The position numbers were made by a program, and so were the translations under genes. The notes under the pieces were generated by a model that saw only the letters and a program-made list of their open reading frames with translations, had not been told where the DNA came from and did not search any database. Of a stretch of DNA of 64,000 nt, positions 23,026 to 34,355 are shown piece by piece (within the stretch, counting starts at the first letter, position 1; each line of letters opens with the position of its first letter). This DNA is from Aquanectria penicillioides (Eukaryota; Ascomycota; Sordariomycetes; Hypocreales; Nectriaceae): contig PYIU01000006.1 in NCBI GenBank assembly GCA_003415625.1, positions 2,232,001 to 2,296,000 on the forward strand. The letters are read 5' to 3'.

Positions 23026-25209
23026 CTAATTCCCGCTCCATGAATATTGGTTCATGGCATCAAAAGAGCCCCGAGGGCCACCACTGTAGACCGAAGGGGC
23101 TTGGCTCTGGCTTGAGTCAGTCTTGGTTGGAGACGTCCCAGCAGTTGTATTTTTGTATTGGTCTTGCGGGAAGGGATATGGCCGTCCATCCGTGTTAGTA
23201 TATGCTACACTGGAGCTATGCTCGCCAGCGGTGGTCGTCCAAGTGCTCGAAGAGGGGTAGTAGTCTCTGGCGGGCGCGGGGGCGCCAGCGGAAGATTCGG
23301 CGTTGTATCCGGGTTGCGTCACCTCACTGGGGGTCGCGTTGACCGGCGCATACGAGCCATATCGATACTCTGGGGATGCTTCGTTTGCAATTGATCCTGC
23401 ACTCCGCACAGAAGGGTGGCTGACATGGCGAGGGCTCTTTGATGGTCGAGGATTATCAACATAGCGTGGGATGCTGAGTGCGCTTTCGTGACCACCAAGT
23501 GGAGCGGTGTGAATGGGAAGTTGTGGAGGAGCGGTTGTCGAGTGCACATAGGTGTACTGCGGTCGGATAGGGGGCTGCGTTTGATCGGTGGCCACAAGAC
23601 CCAGTTGGACTGATGGTTCCATCGATGTCTGAAGAGGGAGCTCTTGAGGCTCGGCAGTGAAATTGGCGGCTCCGGTAAGAGGCAACTTTGGAAATGGATC
23701 GGTTCCCATGGTTGTTGCCGGGTAGTTCCCAGCGCCGGAAGACGGAACCTGGGACATTGGAACTTGACTCGGGGAGCTCCAGGTTGGGTACGAGCTACAC
23801 GATGCCCGTTAGCATATCTACAGGCTCATTTGGCTGTTTGATAGGTAGGTAAAGGGGTAAGGTGAATGATTCAAGAAGCTTGTCTCCGCTACCTCCAACG
23901 CATCACCTGGAAAGTGGCCAACTTACTTGGATCGCATAGAACCCAGCTGTGTTCCCGGAAGCTTTGGCGCGCTGAATGTGAAAGCCGATCGAGGAAGTTG
24001 GCCATCTAGCCCTCTAACTTTGGCTTCATGTTGTTTAACACTCAAGGCCCCGGCTACAACCCCCAATCCGGTCTCGACGAGTGCTTGCCCACGAGATCCT
24101 GCACTCGATCCCAGTAATGGGATCTCTTTCCGGGCTTGGAAGTTCCGGGGGCTGCGGCCACGTACCACGATGGGGGCTGTGGTCGACTCCGTAAGGACTG
24201 CTTTGTTACCGTTGGCAAGCGTTCCTACGACCTTCAGATGCAAAACAAAGTGCTGTTGAAGTTCCTTCCGGCGTCCGTTATTTGCTGTGGCTCTGTGCTA
24301 CTGTCAACAACAGATCTAGGGGGGGAGAAGAGAGTTGAGGTTAACGTACATCCTAAATTGTAGTCGACGCCAGCCGATGGGGTACACAGCGTACTCTCCA
24401 TCGGCCTCGGTTCCATCATCCTGGAAAGGAATCAAGGGAAGTGACGGGGGCTCCTGGTCAGGGCCTTGGCTTGTTTCTGGTGAGTTTGGTGGAGGCGTCT
24501 TCCAAGGGATGACAATCAAGCGAACTGGATTGCCGTCGACAGATTCAATGGCGGAGATTGTGACCTCCATGTTATTGACGGCAACAGTCTCGCCAGACTC
24601 GGTGATGATGGATAGTTGGCCACGGGGGGTAATCAGAGATCCGCTGGTCTGGAACAGATTTCGTCGGTAACAAGTCAGCTCCGGCTGCCGAAGGGAGCCG
24701 TCTGCTGCGCTTGATGGCATTTCGGAAAGGAAGAACATGCCGTGGAGCTGGGCTGACAACTCGAGTTGCTGGATCCGCCCTTGTTGGTCGACAATGGTAT
24801 GCTTGTCCTGGGTCCTCTTGAAGGCCAAGAGCTTGTGGTCGTGGTTTACAGTCATCTTGGAGCCGTCATCACGAAGATCCTGGACGATCTCCTGATACGC
24901 GGGGGGCTCCGCTTCAGAAAAGGATCTCTTCAAGTTTGGATAGCTGTGGTGGGAGGCAAGATCAGGATGTGTTGCTCTGTCGTATGTCTCCTGGTCATCT
25001 TGGGGATACCGGTTGTATGGGTAAGATGAATGATCCACGTCGTGGTTGCTGCCAGGCCGCCCTGAGAGGGGCGTAGTGGTCGAAGGAATCGTGTCGGGGA
25101 CCCGACTCGACAAGTGGACTGAACCGCCATAGTTTGACCACAAGCTCGAATGCGTCGGGTGTCCTCTCAAGTCTGCCATGGTGGCCGGGTATGCTGCCGT
25201 GGTCGTCAT
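23026..25209 (-). CDS. vib-1: VIB-1 / XprG, Ndt80-type transcription factor
   Basis: Three exons, 25209-24350, 24292-23927 and 23794-23026, join in phase to give 664 residues. The Ndt80/PhoG DNA-binding domain spans about residues 115-345: HKLLAFKRTQDKHTIVDQQG, LHGMFFLSEMP, ELTCYRRNLFQTSGSLITPR, VRLIVIPWKTPPPNSPE and, after the first intron, NGRRKELQQHFVLHLKVV. The tail is Ser/Pro/Tyr/Gln-rich and disordered. In Neurospora and Aspergillus this factor drives heterokaryon-incompatibility cell death, extracellular protease genes and responses to carbon limitation. The acceptor at 24293 gives the family-typical RIATANNGRRK junction. About 9 kb of gene-poor DNA lies upstream. Confidence 0.93.
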
Positions 25210-28200
25210 GGGAGCATATCTTTGCGTACTTCGCCGTCCCCTTCAACCTTACCGAATTGCTAGATCAAAGCCGTCGCCAACGCCGTGATCCAGGGAGCAT
25301 GGGGTCTTGACCCGGTGTTTTGCAAATGTGATCAAGACCTGAGAGGCTCTCCTTGAGACAAAGCGCGACTGAAGCGAGATGTTTTCAAGGAGAATAGAGA
25401 AACGGAGAAACCAAAGCACAAGGGATTCAAGGTTGCAGGCGAAAGTGTACTTGTATATGATGGAGGGTGCCCTCAAGGACGGCAGATGGTAGTAGTAGAG
25501 GGGAGTGTCTGATCAAATGCGCGGCACTGTTCCCGGGGTGGAGACGTCCCATAGACGGGGGGAGGTTTCGAGGTCTAGGCATACAAGGACTTGGGTACGG
25601 TCTCCGGGCAAGGCCTTTCTAGCATCGACTTCGGAGCCCTCAGTGCAGTACAGTCCAGGAATCAGAAGGGGCCGGTCACGTCTGTGGGCTGGAAAAACCA
25701 GTCCAGTGCATGCGGCCGTTCTGGGAAGGAGGATGGGGAGTGGGAGGGGGCGGATCTGGGTGAATAGCAACGGTCTACCATAGAATACTGGGGTTCGGGG
25801 TGGGTACCCTGCAGACATTTGGGACAAGCCTGGAAACGAGGGCCTTAGAAGACGGTGATATTCCACTTGACGAGGAGGAGAGGGCAAACGTGGGTGAGGT
25901 CAGGGATGAGCAACGTTGGGCGCCATCTTAGGGGTCGGCAGGTGGGTGCGTGATGGAGCTCGGACGAAGCCATGCCCTGGAGAGTCTCACGGAGGGTCGA
26001 AGGGGACGGCAAAGTGCCGGGTACAGGTAAGTTGAGGAGGCAAAAGACAGGCCCGGACAAGAGCCAGTAAGTAGGCTTGAGTCGAGAAAGGTTTCCCAGA
26101 CACGCCCCAGTCGCCTTGCCATCCCATCCACCCTTGTCAGCGTCTACCGAGGGGTTCGAGACCCCCTGCTGGGTGAGGCCAGCATTTGAAAGCCGACCAT
26201 GTACCGTTGACAAGTCCAGACACTGACCTTTGGACAAAGGCGTGCGCATGTGTAACGCAGGTTCAGAGTACAGGCTACTCGACCCAAGGCGGGTAGGGAT
26301 CAGATGGAGAGAGAGGCCGAGGAGCCATGTCGAGTGGAGACACGGGGACCATCTCTTGAGGGCCCGGAAGCCCCTCCTTCCCCCCCCCCCCTTCAGGCGG
26401 CGCCCCACGGATGGCCAATCCCGGCCCCTGACGGCGGACCGGGGATGCCATTTGAAAGAGAATCCTCCGACGTCTGCGAGAGGCTGCTGGCCCGCAAATT
26501 TCTAGAAGGCCGTTGGACAGAGCCACAGATAGGGAAAGGTGCGACTGCCGGGGGAGGCCAAAGAAGTGAGAAATTATCGGCTGTAAAAGCTTTGCCTGCG
26601 ACAAGGGGTCTGTTGGGTCCAGGAGCGCTTGTGCACAGGGTGTGAGTGTGTCCTCGCGAGATCCTTGCGGGGGGGAGGATAAGACGGGAGGATAAGACGG
26701 GAGGATATCTGATAGTACAGTGTATTATAACTAGACGGGTGTCGTTGCAACGAAGCAGCTGCAAGAGACACGAGGCAGCTAGGGAGGTATGCCGTCGTGT
26801 TGCCCTCCGGAGATGAGCAACGAGAGCGACATGTTGAACTAGCAACAACGAAAAGGAGAGGGAGCTTAGCTTATGCTTACTCGAAGCTCTGGCTGCGGCA
26901 TTGACAAGTGGATGGGGAGGGATGACTGCTGACGGGTGAGGGGTGGAGTCAAGTTGAGTCGGACCCCAGGCACTCAATGCCCCATCCCCTCTTCACTGAT
27001 CAAGCAGGAATGACAGCGGCCGTGGCAGCGGCCGTGGCTTGCTCCATGGACGCAGCATGTCCCACAGGCCATCATCCACGGACCATCCGCATCCCCATCC
27101 GCATCCACATCCACATTCACATCCACATTCACATCCACATCCCTATTCCCATTGCTGAGGATGGAAAGTGCCTGCGTGAGGGTGGATGAGCATAAGGGGG
27201 GGGCTCTCCAAATTAGGCCCAGCAATGCACAACGGCGAAATCAAATTGGGCTCCGTGTGGTGACGAATGCGGAGAAAACAAAAGCCAAAGGGGCGCCAGT
27301 TGAGCAAGGACGAGGGCCCGTGTCAAAAGAAAGCAACAGGATACCGGTGATATTGGACTCGTGGCTATTAGTCTAAGTGATTGATAGCGTGGCGGCAACG
27401 CCTTCTTTGACGCGTTTAACCCCAAGCCAGTTGGGATTAGAACGAGATGGCACTGGCACTCTGGAAACAAAACAAAAGAGCGGACCCTAATCCCCGAGGG
27501 CTGGGACAATTCCCTTACTGGCGGATCCGATCAGCACGCACACACGCGGTGGTGTGCTCTTGGGCTGCGCGGGAGAGAGGCTGTACCATACTGTACCGTA
27601 CCATGGCGAAGAGTACCGACAGGGCACGCACACAAGCACACGAGGGCGTGCCTAGGCGAGATCTCGAGGAGGGGGGGGAGAGGAGCGATGGGCGATGGGC
27701 GATGAGGGAAGTGCGAGGAGCTCTGGGCGGGCGCCCAGTTGGAGATGGCTTCAAGTCGCGCGTCGCATCGATGTCTCGCGTTGTCGTTGGTTGGTTCACA
27801 GGTGGGGCAAAGACGCCAGGGCGGACGAGGGTGGGCTATCCTTGAGCCATCCATGGGTGACCCCAGCATCCATGGGCCACCAGTGGCCACCAGTGGCCAG
27901 GGCGAACAAGGCCGGACATGGGCGACATGGGCGGCATGGGCAGGCAGGGAAAATCAGACCAGGGTATTGAGTGTTTTGGCAAAGAGTCAAGACAAGTCAC
28001 GACGAGAACGACAAGGGGAGACAAAGATGACAAGGGGGGAGGGAGGACGAAGGAACAGAAAGCCTGGCAGGGAGGCAGCATGCAAAATCAGGCAAAAGCA
28101 TGCAAAACCAGGCAAAAACCAGGCAAGTCCCGCCCATCGATGCTCTAGTCCGTACTTGCTATAGGTACCTTTGTACCTCCTTTCTCCGCCATCTCTGGCT

Positions 28201-29131
28201 GCCCTTGCCTGTCATGGCATCTCCCTAAGAATTTAGTCCCTTCTCCGTACTCCGCCGCCCAAGCAACCAAGCCTAGCAAGAGCGGCCAGGGCCGTGCCCC
28301 TTCCCAACGTCCGCCACAATTCCCCTCAACGGTCAACGGTTGGTTCCCCACAGTGCTCCATTACAGTTTCCCATACGCCAATTGCACCGTGAACAACAGC
28401 CCACCATAGCATCGCCGCCGTCTCTCGGTCAAGGTCCAGGTTGACCAGAGGCGGTTGTCCTGCCCTGTCCCGTCTGACTGTCCGTCTCTTCAGGGCCCTT
28501 CGAGGCCCTATCCTGTCCGCTATCCACATTGTCCAACACCGTCCTCGGCCGGAGCGAGCCCACCTCTCCTGGCCGCGTTCCTTCTCTCCTTCCTCCTCCT
28601 CCAGGTTTCGCATGCATGCAAGCCGGGCCTCATGAGGAAACCTAATCGACCCTAATGAGCTTCCCCGATCGCGTGTTTTTGTCGTCAGACTGCTTCAGGG
28701 GCCAATCCCAAAACCCTCCCGGCCGGGTCCCCAGGCTATCGCCGACGACGGCTTTCCGCCATCGGTCGGGGTTGATGGTGCGAAACGGCCTACGACCGGC
28801 CGGCCGCTCGACCTCCTTTCAACGACGGGACTTGTTCACGAGGCTTTCAACTTCAGGCCATCCAGGATTCGAGGATCCCACGCTTCCAGGATCCAGGCCC
28901 GACCATGCCCGTCTGCACCAAAAACTCAGAGACAGCTCAGCCATGCATTGTCCACTGAGCTATCCCATCATCACGTTCATCGATATGCTCATTGCCTAAT
29001 CAGAGCACAGGCCATCCACACACTCACTTGCATGCTCACACCGGCCACGCACAAGCCCACAGCCCAGCGACGCACAGCACCCGCAGATGTGTACACCCGC
29101 AGATGCACACGGACAACCAGGCAGGCAGGCA
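25210..29131. other. gene-poor DNA upstream of vib-1
   Basis: No conserved coding sequence found in 3.9 kb. Frames up to 190 residues exist on both strands, but their composition is not protein-like and they do not splice together. It contains the hexamer array at 27085-27143, a GCCACCAGTG duplication near 27875-27900 and AGGCAAAA repeats near 28085-28125. It probably includes a long vib-1 promoter and leader. Confidence 0.45.
27085..27143 (+). repeat. degenerate hexamer array (ATCCRC / ATTCAC)
   Basis: About ten adjacent hexamers of the type ATCCGC, ATCCAC and ATTCAC, about 1.9 kb upstream of the vib-1 start codon. Confidence 0.85.
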
Positions 29132-29356
29132 ATGCTACTTCCCCAGAGCGCCCTCAACGCGCTCTCTGGCGCAGGTCATCACTCTCACATGCTGTTTGCC
29201 CATCACAACAAGTGGTCGGTCGACTTTGCTTCCCATTCGTCGCCCAAAACCACATCCCCCCGAATCTCTGCGCCCTCGTCGCCCGCACCCATGTTTCTAA
29301 AAGGAGACTCGCGCATCGCCTGCGACTACGGCCAAGCCCAGGCCCTTGAACAAAAG
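29132..29356 (+). CDS. possible first coding exon of an unrecognised gene
   Basis: A 75-codon exon from ATG at 29132 (MLLPQSALNALSGAGHHSH) to a GTAAGC donor at 29357. The peptide is protein-like in its second half (HNKWSVDFASHSSPKTTSPR, MFLKGDSRIACDYGQAQALE), unlike the surrounding DNA. A phase-compatible acceptor at 29535 would continue ESNLRMGADGFHANC, but I could not build a complete gene. It could be a real small gene, a long leader of something else, or chance. Confidence 0.3.
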
Positions 29357-32300
29357 GTAAGCCCCGGCAAAAGTCAACTCCTACCGGTCCGTCCTGATAC
29401 ACCTGCCCAGACGCCACCCCGACGGTAGTTCCTCTTCCCTACGATGTTGTGCGGGTCCCTCGATGTAACCATCCCAGGTGCCCGCGGCGATTTTTTTTGA
29501 GATCTAACAGTCCACTGCGACCGCTCTCATCGTAGGAAAGCAACCTTAGAATGGGTGCAGATGGTTTTCATGCCAACTGTTGCCGCCTGTCCCTCCCCTC
29601 GCAGAGTCACCTCCCGGGATGCCCCCTCGGGAACGACCAGGGTGTTCCACCTTCGGCCGGTTCAATGGGCCCTCCATCCTGAACAACTTGGGCTTGCCCT
29701 AGGACAAGGGCTCATCAACGTTGCGATGTATGCTCGAACCTAGTGTGGACGAACTACGGCTCCATACTGCACCCCTTCTCCGGGGATGGAAGCCATCTCG
29801 GGCCTCGAGCCGTGCCTTGCTCAATGCCCAGGGACATAACTCTGGGCAACTTGCAAAAGTCGCGCGGATCCGCGACAATTGTCCCGAGTCTGCTCTGACC
29901 GAGATTATGTTTCGCACACCCATGATCTTAGGACACCAACCTAACATATATCAGAAGTCTGCTATGACCTCTAGCATTCAAGGAGGCCCACTGCTGATTG
30001 GTCGATGGCCGGATCGCTAAACGGCGCTGCAGGTGCATATGCGCAAGGGGGGTGACTTGAACACATCCATGCTCACACGCTGAATAACTGCGCCAGAACA
30101 GCCCGACCACATTTTGACCAGATAACTTAGCCACGCCTACCCTCAGAGCCGCACTAAAACCGAGCTTTCCAAGCCTGAAGGGATCCGTCGTAGCCGGGTC
30201 GTTGTGGCTGCGGTGACGGGCTCGAGCAACACTGGCTCCGTCTCAGCCAGAATCCGAAACCAGCTGGAAGCACAGCTTCACATGAGCCACGAGCGATGCG
30301 TGAGAAGACTACGGCAGATGACGCCCACACCATTCAAACACAGCAATGACTGCTGTGATGGGTCTGTGTGACAAACTGTGGCTGCCGACGAGTCCCTCCC
30401 CCTGTTGGATGGAGCTCAAGTGCCCACTTTTCTCCGGGGTCCGGGGCGAGTCACCTTTCAACAAGCTTGGCCCAGGCCCACCCAAGGCCCGCTCCTCCGG
30501 CCGGTAGACCCTTTTCGGACGACGATCTCCGTGCAGTAGTCCCCAGTTGACAAAGGCTTGACTCGCTTGGGGTAATGGCTTCTTGCCCTTTTCCTTTGGT
30601 TCCTGGATGATGGGCGGCGGCCGAAGGGCTTAAGGCCGGCTCTTAGAGCTGTGAACAGGCATACCTAGATTCCGGCCCAGATTCATCTGACGGGTCCCGT
30701 TTCCATATCGAATCGGCAATCGCCGTAAATCATCCTTCTACCGCGATAATGCTGTGAGATGATGCAAACACCTGCGCATCATTTTTAATGTTCCGAAAAG
30801 ATCAGCATCTCGCCTCTAGAATCTCTCATGGCCTTGGGCTGAATAATTGGGAGGGTGGTTGCAAAACATTGGTCAATTCCTTTCCCGGCTATTATCGACT
30901 TCAACCACCGGCAGTCTCAGGTGCAGCATCAAAAAAAAAAACTACTTTACCGCGTTTGGTCATGGAATGGGACGACTTTTCTCCTCTTGCGTTTCGGATT
31001 AGCCGAAGAGGTACCAGCATCGACAACTACTGAACTCGGCCTTTCGCTCTTCGGAGACCAAGGGCAGCGCGTGGGCAAGACAAACAAGAAACGAAGAAAC
31101 ATCAAACGAAACGTTGGATTCCCCTTATCCCCCTAAACCCCCCGCCCCCCCCCCCACGATCCGCCTCTTTGTTGAGTTAGGTTGGCGCCCTCCGGGACCG
31201 TCTTGGCAGGGGTTATGAAGGCAACGTTCTGCTTGAATCCCTAAATCTCAACCGTTATTACGCCCTCATCAACAATGATTTGTTACAATTTTGGGTCGAA
31301 TCTCTCAGATTATCGTGCCACCGAGACCAATAATCAAGATCGAAATATCGCTTGCGTCGTTGACGAACTAGGCGTCATTTCCCCAACGTCTGCAGCCTTG
31401 AAGGGGAGGGATGGTCCTTGTTATCATACCTGGCCCACCATTAGCAATGGAATGTCGCGCACCGACAATCCCTACCATGCCTCTCTGCCGCGCTGCAGCT
31501 CGAAATTAGTTGCTCGACCCCAAAATAGCTTCGGCCACATGGCACGATTACACAGTCGTCTTCATCGGCATATGTTTGTCGTATCGAGAGGCTGCGGCTA
31601 TCACTTTCTTCTCCAAGGTGCAGGCTCGTATCTCGTGGGACTCGGCGTAGCCATTCATGGCCAACCGGTGAGCAGCGAATCCGGGGAGGGGGGTTGACGC
31701 TATCGAGGTTGTTGCACACTGGGCACACCACGGCGCGTCTATCATACTTCTCTGTAAAGTAACCGACACACGGACAGGCCAAGCATCAGGACGGGTCCGT
31801 AGAACGCCCACAACCCGCAGAGTGGCGACCGTGCATGCGTCTGGACACCCATGCCAACAGGTTCACCCAGACTTGATGTAGGTATTCTGTACACACTTGC
31901 AAGGGTAGCCAGTGTCATGCAATTCGGACTAATTTCTCTGGGTGCGCTTGTTCATTATTCCACCATGTTATGAACGGGTAGCTGTCCACTTACGAAATTA
32001 ATCATTTTCCCGGCTCTAGAAACCATCAAAGCTTTGCTTGCCCTTAACAAGGAGAATCTTTGTTCGCCTATGATCCTTCAACCTCCTACAACAGCAGGTT
32101 ATCCCGCAACACGCTACGCCTCTCGGTGGCCTTTAGGCTGGAATGCCCGAATTTGGGAACGACCGGCCGACCCTGCTTCTGACCAATCCTCTGGCCTCCC
32201 TGCGAAACAGAGTGCGGCTGCACCAATCACACTCGCCATCTGCAACCGTCAGCCCAGACCGGCCAGTGCCGTTGACAAACATCTCTAGGAGCTCGTCAGA

Positions 32301-34355
32301 TAGCATCTAAAGTGCGGGGCCAAGCGTGCCGCGCCATTGCTCTGGGAAAACATCCACGAGTTCTCAAAGACATCATTCGTGTGCACAAGCACAACAGCTG
32401 CAGAATACTTCTGCTGCGTTGACTTCTTTCCCTGATACTCTAGTGCTACGAGTGGCGCTTTGATGAGAGTGACAGGAGACAAGTCATCTGCTCTCGTCAC
32501 ATTTGTTGCGTCTTCACAGGGACAAGGAACATTTAGCTCCAATATGGTGCTGTACAAATTCCCTGCCGCGTTGGCGCGAGAAAGACAGGGAACCTGGAAT
32601 TGCTTGCTTGTTTTTTTTTTTCACCCTTGGTCCAATCTTGGCCTGCATCTGGTTTCTCGGAATAGTGTAAGTAACTTGACTTGGATGTCGGATTCATTTG
32701 TGCTTGTTTCTCGGCAATAAGAGTGGCGAAAAAGCTGACAGCCCAGTCTCCACTTGGCCCTCAGAGCTTTTCGAATTTGAGGTGGTGTACGAAATAAAGG
32801 CTATCAGTGGCATACCGTCATACCGTCATGGCATGCTTCGGCTTTTGCCACGGTTTACAACAAAGTGGGAGGGAGTGCGCCGCGGCATTGAGAAACAGTT
32901 GTCATCGCAGTTTCATGGCTGCTCTGCAAGCCGCCCTCGTGTTCTTCCATTCTCGCAGGTTCCTCCTGTTTGTTCACCCAGATAGGTTGGCCCTAGTCAG
33001 GCCTAGCCATGCGCGATTAGGGAATTAGCACGGCATCAGAAGCCAGATCTGAGCACAGAGTTCTGGACATGCATGTCAACTGCGCCCATCACCATGAGCA
33101 TCACATGCTTTGATCGTCGGCGGAGCCATTTCTGGGCCACAGGACAATGAATTGTGGGCATTCTCTTGGCCGATAAGTTGCCCGGGTGAACATATCATGA
33201 TAATACAGTTGGGGAAATGCACACGCCCATTGCCTGGAAGCTTCCTCCAACCAAGTTGGCAACATCCAAGGTGGAGGGATCGTCCCCTACTTCGGATCTT
33301 TTGTCATCGGGAGTTGTCAGAACCCTGCGCCCTCCCCTCCTCTCAAAATGCAGTCATTGCTAGCGCAAGAGGGCTTGCTTTCGTAGATAGAACAGGTGGG
33401 TAGTAGCCGTATTGGCACATAGCGCTTGAGCATGTCAGCTTTTTTTTTTCCAGCCCTGATGGCCGCTCTCATCGATCATGGCCAAGTCGCAGTGGACGAG
33501 ACGCAGTCACTTTCAACATGCATCTGGGATGAGGGGAAGAGGGGGGCGGCCGCGGTGTTGGCGGCGGGCCTCGTCCAGACAGATAGCACTACAGACCTCT
33601 GTCGGGGTGGCCGCCAGACGCCAGCGAGAGGCGCGGGTTGAAGCCTGAAGACTTCTCTGTGTAACCACACGGCTGCATCTCGATGCTCTGGGTTCGTTCA
33701 CGTGGCGCCCGCCGCCCTACAGACTCGTTGCCGTCGGCTAAGCGTTGAGAATCATGCTCTCACCATACCTAGTAATGGCACCCGTAACTCATTCTTCCTT
33801 CTGATTTTGTTGTGCCACCCAGCAAGTGAGAAGAGGAGGCGGCGGGCGGGCGTGAGACGGGGGGCGCGTGGGTGTGGGTGTGGGAAGCGTGGTGGTCCAG
33901 CCCCCATGAATGAAGCCAAAGATGATGATTGGGGGCGACAGACAACGACAACGCATAATGCCCGTAGTTGGAGATTGGGGTTGGATGAGAGCGAGGAGGA
34001 GGTTGGGGCCAGCTAACAACCAAGGCAGGTTAAGCTTCGGCGAGCAGCACGAGAAAACGGCAGGGCAGGCAGGCAGGCAGGCAACTCCATGATGGTGGCG
34101 AGGGGATCGTTGTGGTTGAGAACAGAGACAGGTCAGTCTTGATGCATTCCTTCATCATGGTTGGGGAGCCACACAGCAGACCGGGCCCCGGCACGCTATA
34201 CTATGTAAAAACAAAATTATTGCCCATCTATTTCCCTTCACCCTCCACTGCCGAATGAAGAGCAAGGCTTACTTGATCCAATCCACCACCCAAAAAAAGT
34301 TACCGCTGTCCCGCCCCCGGTTTGAACCCCCGCTTTTGTTGACGCTCGTTGGACG
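29357..34355. other. gene-poor DNA, about 5 kb
   Basis: No recognisable coding sequence, RNA gene or transposon ends. It contains short homopolymers and many short frames. The right end is the 3' flank of the RBR ligase gene. Confidence 0.4.

Noticed and set aside
34300..34330. GGTTCAAAC (minus strand) resembling a tRNA B box
   Set aside because: No A box at the right distance; it lies in the 3' flank of the RBR ligase gene.
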